Assembly: GCA_025642075.2 (NCBI GenBank)
Contig: JAODUO010000046.1
Coordinates: 507,501-571,500, forward strand
From: Ridgeia piscesae
Taxonomy: Eukaryota; Annelida; Polychaeta; Sabellida; Siboglinidae
Direction: 5' to 3'
Length of the DNA stretch: 64,000 nucleotides
Shown here: positions 48,628 to 61,300 of the stretch, one piece after another
Position numbering within the stretch: position 1 is the first letter of the stretch
Layout of the letters: each line of letters starts with the position of its first letter
The notes under the pieces: generated by a model
Told to the model about the DNA's origin: nothing
What the model saw: only the letters and a program-made list of their open reading frames with translations
The model's database searches: none
Translations under genes and position numbers: made by a program

Positions 48628-48933
48628 AGGGTGTGCTTTATGCAGGATAGAATGTTTGCTGGTCATGCTTTTTTTGTACACACGTGGATGTTAACTCATA
48701 CATTTAAGCCAGTTGAGATGTGCTTTATGACCTGATATAAACTACAAACACATGTGTTACACCCATTTACACCCATTTCAAGGCATAACTGACAGTATCT
48801 ATTTTTGAAGACCTTTTTTGCTCCTTCATTTTGTTTACCTATCTACCACCCATCCAGTGATATTTCTACTGTCCTCAGTGGGTTTTTATCTATCGCAATG
48901 ACTGATGGTCAGTTCTCTGCATAAAGCTGTGCT
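48628..48933. mobile_element. MITE-like dispersed element, copy 2
   Basis: Same family as 2446-2698. The left end agggtgtgctttatgcagg and right end ctgcataaagctgtgct form clear imperfect TIRs. The body contains aaggcataactgacagtatc and gaagaccttttttgctcctt, shared with copy 1. Confidence 0.6.
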
Positions 48934-49395
48934 GTATACATCGCACTTATGCATAAAACAAAGACAACATGTTCAGCTGCTTGCAAATTGTGTATGCAGT
49001 GATATAGGTTAAGTGAACAACAGACAGAAAAAGGAGAAGCACTCCAAATTGTACCCATTATTTTTATCTGTTTTCATGACAACTTTGACATGGTCACACC
49101 TAGTATTTGCTGAATGCATTTCACTAGAATATCTTTGCCACTGATTTACATAGCACTTTCAGAGTTCTACAAATTATAGATATTGTAGATGTTTTCCTAG
49201 TAGTAATTATCAAAATGACCGAACCAGGCACATGAAAATGGTTTCACAGATCTTTGGGAATTAGACAGATAAACATTACAACTTTTCCAAAATTTATCAA
49301 TGCTGAATATTGTAAATTCAAATTGGACATTAGTATTTTTAAATGAAAAATTTCCATTTCATGGAAAATTCAGTTTGACATTATCATTTGGCACC

Positions 49396-49696
49396 AGGGC
49401 TTTATGCAAGATAACATTTTTGTCAGTTACATTTTTTGGTAGACACATGCAATGTCATGCATGTTAGCTGACATAATCCAAGCCACTTTCAGGAGTGTTA
49501 TGACCTAAATTAAGCTGCAAACAAACATGTGACACACCCATTTTCAAACCATAACTAACAATATCTATTATTTTGGAAGATTTGGCTCCTTTTTTTACCG
49601 ATCCAGTGATATTTTTTACCTGTCCAAAATGGGTTTTGCCAGTCCAAATGACAGGTGGATGGGCGGGTGTCTACAAGAGTCTACATAAAGCTGTTT
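49396..49696. mobile_element. MITE-like dispersed element, copy 3
   Basis: Begins agggctttatgcaagat and ends ctacataaagctgttt. The body has aaccataactaacaatatct and the cctgtcca/gtccaaatgacaggtgg hairpin block of the family. It lies only 460 bp from copy 2, in the same orientation. Confidence 0.6.
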
Positions 49697-50707
49697 ATCA
49701 CAAAATACAGGTAATAATGATGTATGTTATGATACAGGTACACTAAGGTAAGAGTCACCTGGCCTGATTGAGCATCAAATTTTGGTGCAAATAATTTGTT
49801 ATTGTCCTCGGCCTAAGCCACTGCCAGTTCCATATTGCCACCACAGTCGCTTCTCCGCATGTCAAAAAATCATTCATGTCAGTGTTAATAAAGTTCAACA
49901 TCAGTATGAGGAAGTGTCCTATCACAAGCACTGTCATGTTAGCCCTGGGGGCTGCATTGGCTCCTATCACAGTCACTCGGTTCTTTGACTGTGAGACAGC
50001 ATGTAGCATTAGCACAGCTGTGCACTGTGCTAATGCACCAACCAAACCACTGTCATTTGTGGGTGTGTCAAGTTTTATTCCGTACACTTTACAAAAAGAT
50101 CAGCTTGATAAATGTTCTGAGTCTGAGTCTGGTCACTGCACAATAGAATGTATGTGTACTGAGCGTGGACTTTTCAAGAATGATATACCTACAGGTAGTT
50201 ACAAGTATTGATCTAATAAAGAATAGCAGTGTATCTAAATGTGCCTACACTTGCTCAGAATGGCAGACATTTTGTTTGTTATCCTGGAAATGGTGGTCTG
50301 GTTGAAAAAGTTATATTTTATTACTCTGTAAGACCCATTATACTGGAATGAAAAGATGCGACTACCCCCTGATATTTACAATTATTTATTTATATCATAT
50401 TGTATCTACTAGCAATGTCTTGCTAGAATTTGAACATTGATCAGCAAGTTACTTTGTTTTAGTCATTCCATAATTCTAAGGGAATTGATATAGTTCTTTC
50501 CAAACTTAGCACATTACAAGGCACTAATTAATATAGTGCAATAATGTCAATATAAATGTCATAATAAATTCATGGTAACTCAGGTAAAACTTGTGTATCA
50601 ATTCTGTCAAGGTACGTGTGTTTTATGTTTCCATGCAAATCACATAAAATAGTTGTGTTAAATTATATGTGAAGCAGATCAAAATAAGATTAAGATGTTA
50701 TCTTACA

Positions 50708-50710
<3 letters not shown>

Positions 50711-50758
<48 letters not shown>

Positions 50759-50763
50759 TATAC

Positions 50764-50826
<63 letters not shown>

Positions 50827-50827
50827 T
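50711..50827. repeat. TA microsatellite
   Basis: A nearly pure TA dinucleotide run with a few interruptions (catatacatataaat). It is self-complementary, so the open frames on both strands (alternating Ile/Tyr) are artefacts. Confidence 0.9.
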
Positions 50828-51017
50828 CATCAAAATTGCATAATTTGTAGGAATCGTCACTTACATTGGCACATTTGTTCAGAGAGTAGCTAGCTGCCAT
50901 TCTCAGTGTTCATTAGTATCTCAACACTTGCATGAATGCCACCTTAGACCACCAAAACACTTACGAAATGCACGCGTACGCATTTAATTTATAGTGGCGT
51001 TTTTATGGGCTCCCTAC

Positions 51018-51121
51018 TATAAAAAAGGCTGTGACGTAGAACCATACCCTGACAGTGCAGTTTTCTTAGTCACAGAGACAACGTAGCCACCGCTGTGTAG
51101 TCGATTTATTGCAGAACGATG
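51018..51121 (+). promoter_or_regulatory. TATA-box candidate followed by a short signal-peptide-like ORF
   Basis: TATAAAAAA at 51018-51026 lies about 100 bp before an ATG at 51119. The ATG opens a 40-codon frame starting MAVVSYNLLLWCSVCVCVTE, hydrophobic at the start like a signal peptide; a possible donor (GTG|GTTAGT) follows the third codon. It may be a fortuitous arrangement or an alternative first exon. Confidence 0.2.
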
Positions 51122-51224
51122 GCTGTGGTTAGTTATAACCTTCTCTTATGGTGCAGTGTGTGCGTGTGTGTGACTGAACAACTAACGTGTAAAGATCCAG
51201 ACAGCAGACATAGTCAACAGCAAC

Positions 51225-51546
51225 AGGTCTTTGTGCAGGATTGAATTTTTGCCAGTCCACAAATGTTGTGGTAGACACATACGTGTCAACTCACATACAT
51301 GGAAGCCAGTCCAAATGTGTGTATAATCCATGCATAGATTGCACGCACGCACGCACGCACACACACACGTTTTATTCTTTATAAAAGGATTATTCTTTAA
51401 AAATAGATGACATCCATTTTTAAAGAATAATTTACAACTTTTTTTGCTCCGTTGTTTACCCATCCATTACCCCTGAAATATCTACCCATCCATTCGGATT
51501 TTATCCATATAAATGATGACAGGCGTGTCTGTAAATAAAGCTATGT
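51225..51546. mobile_element. MITE-like dispersed element, copy 4 (rearranged)
   Basis: Begins aggtctttgtgcagg and ends aaataaagctatgt. The outer thirds match the family (ttgctccgttgtttacccat, ccatccattcgg). The middle is replaced by a CACG microsatellite and a short palindrome around tctttaaaaatagatg. Confidence 0.5.
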
Positions 51547-53145
51547 ACAGCAATATTGCTTATAAACAGTAATAATGCTCAGTAACAACACTACAGTCTA
51601 GTGTTGATTTGTAAAACATCCCACCTAACTTGGCTGCTCAGTGTTGAGTTGTTGAATAAAATATGATTTTTTTGCAATAAAATCAGTGAATTTGTAGAAA
51701 AGAATCTCAAACATATGTACGTCTGAACATATTGCAGTAGATGTTGAGCATTTCATTATACATTGTAATTGTCAAAATTTAGTTAAAATTAATTTAAATT
51801 TGTGATTTGGAATAACAGGGCACTTGTTTTGCCTTGTTCTTTGGAGGAAAATATCCTGTTTTTTCCTTGGAAAATGTAAAAAAGAATGTTGGTCTTTTGG
51901 GGAAAATACTGTGACTTGGTCCTTTAAATCCTTGTTTTAATCCTTGTTCGTTGGAAGAAAATATATTGCATTTGACCCTAGAATAGAATGTAGTACTAAA
52001 GTGGTCTTTTGATGAAAACATTCTGCCTTTGTCCAGTGTTCTCCATGTCAGAAGAAACTTATTTTTGAACATAACACAACACTAGTAGCCACCAACTGGC
52101 GACATAATTATACACCAGGAACATAGCTTTGCCACTGGTCAGTTTGTGTTTGTCATGTCCATCAGATAACCAACCACACATACAAGCCACTGGGATAAAC
52201 GACCCACTTAGATTGGATACGGGTAAACATTTTCTCTTGTTCACAGTTCACTGTCAGAGAGGTGTGAATCGGTGATGCTTTATGCGATTCCTATCAGCAA
52301 GTCACCTCCGAGTCGCACAGGCTTGTAATTGAAACCACCAACTCTATGCAACCCACTGTTGGGTCGATATCACAACTTTCCTGAAAGTATTCATGTGTTT
52401 GTTTACCATTACTGTGCAGTTTAGCCATTGCTTAAACTGTCAGATATGCCCTGGCAGGGCATAGAGTATGTTTCTTGTAGAATTTTAATTTCCCCATTTA
52501 AGTTTTTTGTGTTTATTTATTTTTTAGTAAAGTCATGGATATTTAAAATTAGTTCATGGGGCATTAAATAGTGTGGCAGTCTGGATTGTTGTCCTTGACT
52601 TTGATGTTTGTAAACTTGCAAGTGTAAATTGTTGAACTAACAATTGGTTTTGGTTCATCTTTACACCACCCATTCCAGTGATATTAATCCATACATGTAT
52701 GAAACTGTCCGTCATGCCAATGCATACATACATGTATAGTTTTTTCTTAATGTCCTTTCTATAGTTATACTACTCTCGACTGCTCTTTCTCCAAAGACAT
52801 CATGAGACATAATTGTCTAGGATTTTTATCCTTCCGAATATTGGAAAGCCACTTCCATGACAATTCAGTTCTGTTCACTTTATTGTCCTAAGAAGGATAT
52901 TCATCATGTACTCATTATCTTGTGTGCAAGAAATGAAATATAGTACATTTTAAATGTGTATTTAAACAATTAAAAGATTCTAAAAGAAGAGAAATGCAAA
53001 AACGCTGAACTCATTATCTATATTACTCAACATTCTGATCACCACAGGCACAAAACTCCCGTTATTCCGAACCCTTTTTCATATCATGATCCTGGGCCTG
53101 CATCCAATCCAGACAGAAGAACATGAAAGCACGAATGGAGCGAAT

Positions 53146-53222
53146 ATCTGACCCAAACATAAATGGGGAACTGACCCTATAGTATACCCACAGCTACAGG
53201 AGATAAGCTTGGAAACTGATTG
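53146..53222 (-). repeat. Dispersed repeat, inverted partner of 58287-58360
   Basis: The reverse complement of this stretch (cagtttccaagcttatctcc ... agggtcagttccccatttat) matches 58287-58360 over about 70 bp with few differences. Both copies lie in EGLN1 intron 1. No family is recognised. Confidence 0.65.
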
Positions 53223-56200
53223 AATAAATAAGTAATGTTTTACAGCCAAACTGGCCAATGGTCATGCTTTATAATGGCATATCTGAAAATCTATATAGCA
53301 TGGTCTGAGATGTGCGATACAGGCAGTCCTGAGTTTCTTTGAATCAGTGTTGTTTGCTGCATTATCTCAGAGGTATCTTCCTGTTTAGTCACACGTATGC
53401 ACACAGCGCCAGACCAAAAAAGCGTGCTTTGCGAGCAACAGACGCGTGTATGGGAAAAAAAATTAAACAGCCAGTAGGCGTGTTCAAAGCAGTTGGTCGG
53501 TAACATTAGTAAATTGCACTGACAGTTTACACAGACGCGTAATTAGGCGCACCTCCCATGTGGCCAGTATTCTCGCCTCCTTTTGTACGGCTACCTTTCC
53601 GTGGAATTTTACCTCTTAAATGATTTTCGTACTCATGGTAGAACCTGTCTAAAGAGGCCACCCAGGCGACCAAGATAAAGTGGTCTGATTAAAGATTTGG
53701 TCTGATTAAAAGTGTGGCATGATTGTACGCAGAGCCTGGCCCGATATAATTACATATAATGTATATATATATATACATGACTGGGTCGACTAGCCATTTT
53801 TGAGGGTTTGCCGATTCTCGTGGGTGAATGTTTGAGGGGTTCTAGTGTATGTGTATATGCATGTGCTCATCCCATTCATGACAGAAAGTCACTATAAATA
53901 GTAAATCAAGGGCTTACGGTGATCGGCCACTGCAGCAGTGGTATATTTCTGATTGGCGTACATGATGGCATAGCAGCTACTGATCACGCACGGCACCGCA
54001 CCACACCGGGCAATGCTTAAAGCTAAACGTTTACACGGCACAAAGACGCATGACTCACTCAAGCACCGCCTGTTGTGAGACGGCACTTGAGTGAGCTGGG
54101 TGCACGTGCCGACCGTCATGTACACCACCACGTACGCCAGAGCGTGAATGCGTGCGTACACACTGTGAAGCCAAGCCCCTCTTTCTCTCACCTGACGCTC
54201 AATATCCCGCGTACGATACGAGTGGCCACTCGGCTGCGAATACCAAATGCGACGTAATGCTGATTAGTAACCAAATGTCCGATTTCTGTCGGATTATCCT
54301 CTCACTGATCAATTACGCATTATGCATTTAGGCGTTAATGACATTACTGTGCCATGCTCATCTTGGCAGGCGGTTGTTTTGATTTCTACTTTACCGGCCA
54401 CTACCGGTTAATGGAGATGGGGGTGGATCCACGTGTTTTACCTACATTCGGGCACATGTTGCCGCACATGTAGGCCACTGGTTAATGGCTTCATTCTGGG
54501 ACAAGGCATTTCTTGGCAGATGTAGTCACCACGCAGGAGGATGCTGCTATCTATAGAGCTCTGAGTCTGACTACATTGTTGGCCCGTGTACCCCCCCCCA
54601 GTCACCAGTGGAACCAACTCATCCTCTCGATACTCATAAATATTAGATTCACTTTTCTGTGATTCCATTGGTGGATGATTATGGCAAGACTTGGTTTTTT
54701 TACGAACTCAAAACCTGGGCATAATTAGAATCTTTGCAGGTGTAAAACTTGTTATTACGCCATTGTATTCTTATTTATTTAATCATCTTATCAGAAAAAA
54801 ACATCACTGCGTATATATGTGCTATTCTTGGAGTGCGGTTAAAACATGTCTGATCTGGTAATAGATATTGTGGTTTTTAAATGAAAAGTGGAATTTGTTG
54901 GTGATAGAAATGGGAAGGTAAGTTTGAGGTTATCGTGTTTGAAATCACAGGTCTTCAAAATGTATTATATATATATATTGTCTTTTTAACTGTACATATT
55001 AAACCTTCAAAAAAGTACAATTTGAATTGTTTTTGCAATATGTGATTTGCTAGCTGTAGCAACGTAATGTATGGTGAACCTTTTCTCTCTGGCATAATCA
55101 TGGTGGTCACGGGACCCTGTTTTCATTCAGGTAATATTGTTTAATAGCAGTTTAACTTTGTCAGAAAATCAAAACTTTGGATTTGAAGAATTATTAGAAG
55201 TTGAGTACTTTTAAATGTTGTAAATTTACGAGTTCCTTGTATCTCACAAACGTAACACCTGGTTACACACTTATGTATGTAATCAAGCATCATTAGAAGG
55301 TGTCAGAATTACAATGGCATACTGAAGTGCTGCATACCCAGTCTTTCAAGTATTTGTCGTAAATAGGTGTATATGTGTTTATATTGGTAGCATCAGCACA
55401 ACGTGATACTCTGAGTTAGACAGCAGTAGTTTGCCTAGACCATTCTAGTTACATGGCCATGGGTGCTGTAATATCAATCACGTGATTAATTATGTAATTG
55501 TGCAGTGATATAACATGTCAGTTGGCAACTACACAAAGTTCGTTTTAAGTTTATATTTGATTTACCTGCTGGAAACACTCTAAATAGCTGTTTGCATAGA
55601 AAGTGAATTTTGAATGGTTACCTCAAATATTCTAAAATAACCTTATGTAATACGAATACATAAAACATAAAAATTATGAGTTGGTACAATAGACACTAAG
55701 ATTCCAAATAAAGTAGAAATTAATAACAATGTTGCCTGTATTTTTGTCACATAGTCAGTGTCTGCTGTAGGTGACATGGACATCCGTCTCTGAATGTTAG
55801 GACAAATACTTTACATTTGCAAGTTTAAAATGCAAACAGGATAATAGATCAACTTCAAAACTAATTAGTTTTTTTAATAGAACTTCAAGATGTCTATTAT
55901 TCCAATTTCAAAAAATTTTCCATGTAATTTTTATAAATAAAAATCATCTTTCAAAACATTTAACGAATTTGTTTAGCCAGATATTTGTTGTTTCATATTT
56001 AATAATAACCAGACATGTTTTCCTGTATTGTCCTACAACTCTGAAAATTGTTGCGCATGTGATTTTGGAAACAGACCAATCAATATTACCCGTAGTCATA
56101 GATTAACATACAGTAGGCATGTCATAATTTACTTAAGATTTGTTATCTGTCACACTAACAGCGTAGATATAGTAAGTTATTTATAGATTTATCAAAATGT

Positions 56201-57039
56201 GGCTTTCCGTATCACTTTTACATACATGTATTCATTTATAGTTCTAGATTATTTGGCAGTTGGTAATCAATGAAATATTACAAACCAGATAATACTGTTG
56301 TAGAAATTAAATACTATTTATGTTGATATTCCTACATGTGCACTGGGTTATGTCTTGGCCTAAGCCACACAAGTGATAATCAGTCAGTTAGGCCAGACAA
56401 AAAGGCAATTTTTTGCTAATTCGGCTGGGTACCGGTAGTCTAGGGTTTTATTTTGCCAAACAGCTAAATAAATAATAATACAGTCTTTATTATCATGCAT
56501 TCAAATAGCAGTGGTATAACTCTAAAATGTAGTAACATTCATAATAATACTGTTGATATCATGATCATATAAAATCTTACATATCTTAATTCCATTTTTA
56601 ATATTTATCATTTCCGATAAAACGTTCACATTGGCCATAGTTGCATTTGACAAACCAACATGCCACATATGGTCTATATTATTTGCGTCAAATTAATTTC
56701 AAATTTGACAATACACTGTAGTTTGTGCTACAAATAAAAACGGATTTCTAATGGATACTTCAGGTACGCAGCTTATTATCATTGAAGAGTGATTCATATA
56801 GATTATAGAACAAGAAGGCTGTATCCATGGTCAAATATCTTGCAGTGGGTATCTTCCATTAAAACCAGGCTGGAAATCCTCAGGAGCCCACAAATAGCAT
56901 CAAAACCATTCATCAACCCATTTTGTGAACGCACACGCCAGATGTGCCACCCTACGTATACCTACTACTTTTTATAAATTGACGAATTCCTAAATATCAG
57001 GTCTTGGGAGCCACTGTGGCAGATTGTGTTCTGATTGTG

Positions 57040-57172
57040 TGTTGTTATGTGATAAGATGATATAATGCTCTTGCCCTATTGCTATCTTTACATTATTTTA
57101 TGTTATTTGCCTTGATTCGATTTGTATACGTGTGTTGTAAAGAGCTACAATAAATTTTTGATTTGATTCTAC
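57040..57172 (+). repeat. Possible retroelement 3' tail
   Basis: The stretch tatttgccttgattcgattt ... caataaatttttgatttgat resembles the 3' ends of some non-LTR elements, which finish in short ttgatttgat-type repeats after an AATAAA. No associated ORF was confirmed. Confidence 0.2.
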
Positions 57173-58286
57173 TTGAAGAAAATAATCTGTAATAAACTGT
57201 AATAACCTTGTATTGTAGCATTGGTTGTTTTACTTTGGCCTACATATAGCCCTGATGTTGTTATTTAATAATACGTATTGTACATTGCTACAGATATTAG
57301 ATAAATCCTACTGTTTCCATATATGCTCCTCAGTCTTATCAAAAATAATGCTATACACTACTGGTGATAGCAATAGGTTTGTGACAACCTTTATATTACA
57401 TTGATGACTATTTTTGTAGCAATTCTATCCTCTTTCTTAATCTTGGCTGGCTCATTTGATAGGGCTCTTTGCATGAAACAGATGGCATGCATTTCTATTT
57501 ATTTTCTATGCATGACTGTATCTCAACCTACAATATTACAGATGTCCTCAGTTTTAAGTGTCATCATCCATATTTAAAGTGCAATAATTGTTTTCATATG
57601 ACAAAGTTGTCTGACCATATATTCGTGGGTCAACAACCTCTTAATAGGTTGTTTTCAAACTTCACTTGGATACACATCACCATCGCTGCACAGTTTGTAG
57701 TTCTTTTTTCTCTGAGTGAATGTCTGAGGTGATTCTGGCTTTTATATCGTCCCTGATTTCTGTTTCCCTAAAGAGTAACACAGTTGTCCATATTTGGTCA
57801 TCAACTATAATATGATGATTACAGCTTGGTTGTTAATAGCTATGTGAATAAGGCTCATTGATAAAAACCCAGGAAGAAGAATCATTCAGCTTTCCAGTGG
57901 TACCCATGTCCCTGGTTTGTTGCTAGTGATGGAAACAAAAGTTGCTTAAATAGAGTGATACCAGATTGGGCCAAAATTGGGTTGGCACGTGTTTTGAACT
58001 ATTCGTGCGAGCCAAATTTGGCCCAGTGACCACCTGTAGGCTGTAGAAGTAAAATGTCTATGAAATTGAATATACTGATAATCAGTAAAGATATTGTCTG
58101 TCTGCATTGGTTGAACATTTTGAACTACATACTTCATACATTTCTGTATTGTGGGAGTCCTATGGTTCTGCCTTATTGATGGGCAGACTAATGCTCAAGG
58201 ATAGATGGTGATTTAACTCGGTCAGACCAGTTCTAGGCCCCAGAGGTGAATTATGGGGAATCCTCCTGTTGGCGTGCCCCAGTTTC

Positions 58287-58360
58287 CAAGCTTATCTCCT
58301 GTAGTGGTGGGTATTCTATAGGGTCAGTTCCCCATTTATTTTTGGGTCAGATATAGGGTT
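58287..58360 (+). repeat. Dispersed repeat, partner of 53146-53222
   Basis: Contains cagtttccaagcttatctcc and gggtcagttccccattta, then tttgggtcagata. It is the forward copy of the inverted pair described at 53146-53222, 5.1 kb away. Confidence 0.65.
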
Positions 58361-61300
58361 GGGCCATGTCCCAATTTGCACACACCCATGTGCCTACACC
58401 TGGCTGATGGATAACCCTAAAACACTCAGTGAAGACAACTGGTGTAGAGCTTTTGTACACTGGGCTTCTTGTGATAAGTGCCCTGAGTAAGGTCACTGTA
58501 GGCTGGTTACACCCCACCCAAATGTTTAAGGGTTAGTGTGATTTAGGGTTCCAGAAGCCCAAATCAGTTGATGTTGTTATCACAACAAGGCAGTGCAAAT
58601 ATGTCAAGAACACGGAAAGAAAGTTTATTTACAATGATCACCTGTGATCACTACATAGGTCTGTGTTTTGCTACTACAATATTAAATTACAGTAATAGTG
58701 AATGAAATAAACTGGGAAGTGAACTAAGAAAGTACTTACCTTTGATTATTTTGTACAGAAAGCTATCTTTACGATGCCTGAGAAATAAACATCTACTTGA
58801 CATCAGAATGGCAGGATTATTGCTGAAGTATGTTTCATAGTCACAGTGACGTCGAATGATAGATTACTTCACATGGCAGTCTGTTTTTTCTTTTTATTAT
58901 TCATAAAGATAAAATAATATAACAAACATTGTCAATGTCAGGTATCTGTGTCATATGGAAATTTGCCTGGACAGAGCAGGAGGTAAATGTGTGTACACGA
59001 TATGGTTGACCATTGGCAGTGGACGGAGAAACAAGACCTACAGTATGTGGCACATGGTAATTAAGTTATTTAGTACAGGTGCATATATCGATAACCATCA
59101 AACTTACTGGATGTTTTGTCTTCTAGCCATAGGCAGGTACTGACCTGGTATATTGACGAGCTAATTTGGTTATTGCTACTGGAGATATTTTGTTTGTGTC
59201 ATTAGAGATTTTGTCAAAAGAGTGTTTGGTCTCATATGGTATGATGGAACTGGGCTGTATGACAGAGTCACTGTTTTATATCCCATCAGGAAGTAAAAAG
59301 AATGGTTAAGAGGTATACATAGGGATTTTTAATCGCCAGTATAATCGTGTTCCAGTTTCATGCAACTTCGATTGGTCGAACTTGTTTTGAGATTGTTTGA
59401 AGAAATTTGTTTATATGGAGAAACATAGATTAATAAAAAATTGTCTATTATGTGTACTTATTTGTAAATTGTTTGTAAAAATATTTGCTTTCCAAGAGAA
59501 AGTACACATCATAAATGAAACAGTTTTTTGTGCCGGTAAACAGGAAAGGCATACAAATATTTTTAATGTTGCTTTTAAATAACAAAATAATACTTGATTT
59601 ATATTAAATGGGAAAGCAGCTAGACATGTAGTTTATAAGCAACAACCATACCATACCGTACAAGTCAAACATCCAACTTCCTGTTTGAACCTTTCCTGAA
59701 GGTGTTTTTGTCGTGTCATAGGATCATTATCATTCCATCAGGTAGAGGCAGAATAAGAGAACAGGAGTAAAAGGAAACATTTGTTGACATTACTTAGAAC
59801 ACATTGAACAAAGAATGACTTGTTTGTGTATTACCTACACAGCCCTTTCTTTTGTTGTCCACAAATGTGTGAAACATGAATTCTGACACGTACATGTACA
59901 GATAAAGTGAATACTTCTTTAGAAATGCATACTGTTTAAAAATGTATAAATTGTCTGTGTGACCTTCAGACTTGATTACACCTGTGGCTTTAAGACTGGC
60001 AAGTGACAACAGGTACAAAAAGGGCAGCTCTTATATCATTATCAAATTGCTAGTTTTATGGTTCTTTAGCGGTGCAAATCACAGATCTTATTTGCAGTAG
60101 TCTGGGCCACTATGGCTTTTGTTGCCACACAGCACGTTTAAAATTAGCAATAAAGGCACATATCTGATGCAGATTGGAACACTATTCAAACCTGCAATCT
60201 GGCTGAACGGCTTACAACATTACATGTATGATTAAAGTTTTAATGCGATCTTTTAAGGCATCTCTAAAGATGCATCATTTTTTTACTGCTGCCACTGTTT
60301 AGATTCATGGAAGCATTTTGCTGTAATTTATTCAAGCTTTATTAGCCTTAATTAATTATTTAACTAATTAATTTATGCTTTACAACTGAATCAACTTCTT
60401 TTATGTATTTATTTTGCATTATAATTTAATATTTTAACTTTGAAGCTAACATAATTAATTTATGTATTTATATAGTTAAATTTGCCATATTTTCCTATAT
60501 ATCTCTTATGTCAATTGCTATGAATGCTCTGGATATGGCATTATACAAAATAAAATTATTATACAAAATGATGCAGAAATTAGGTGGGACTGGATTCTAG
60601 ACAATTGCCTGTGTCTGTTACTGAATCTTTTGTTTGTTCGACTGTGAATGTTAAGATCAAGTTTGACCCATCCATTCATGTTTTTCACTTCGACCCTTGA
60701 GTTCTTACATCTGTTTTCAACCGTCCAAGCAGTTTAGTCTGTTCGCCTGCTCTGATGTGTGCTTTAAAAGCATCCATCCGCCCCCGGTAGATTCACACTG
60801 GAAGTCTACTTAGCTCGTCTACCATTAACATGACATCACGTTTATTTTTTGACCACTCTACCACTGCATATAAACCTCGGCATTCCATTTGATGCATAGG
60901 TCAGCACACCAGGTTTCGACACAATGTGAATTCCAAAAGTGTATGAGGCTTAAAAAGTTAGTTAATTTCTGAATGGGTGAGATTGATATGGACGTGGATG
61001 GTGTATTGTGTTACTGTCACGCTGGTATTCTATGAAGTGTTGGTGTTTCTACCCTTACGCTCGTTTTTACCGAGCCATCAGCCCTGAGCTATTTGGTCCG
61101 ACATCAAGTTAACGTCCTGACGTTGAGCAAACTACATTCCGTCAATTATAGATGCCATAGAAGCTGTTTTGATATATAGCATAGTCTGCCGTGTGTTTTT
61201 GTTGAAGTATGTTTGATCAGCCTGGTTGATGGTATGTGACTGAAATGTGTAGGGCATCATTATTATAAATTGTAGCATAAATGGACTATCATTGAAATGT

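Noticed and set aside
50669..50900. ORFs of alternating Ile/Tyr
   Set aside because: Translation of the TA microsatellite.
53640..53845. Possible decayed pogo-like element (gtagaacctgtctaaagagg ... aggggttctagtgt)
   Set aside because: The ends are only weakly complementary and no clear target duplication was found.
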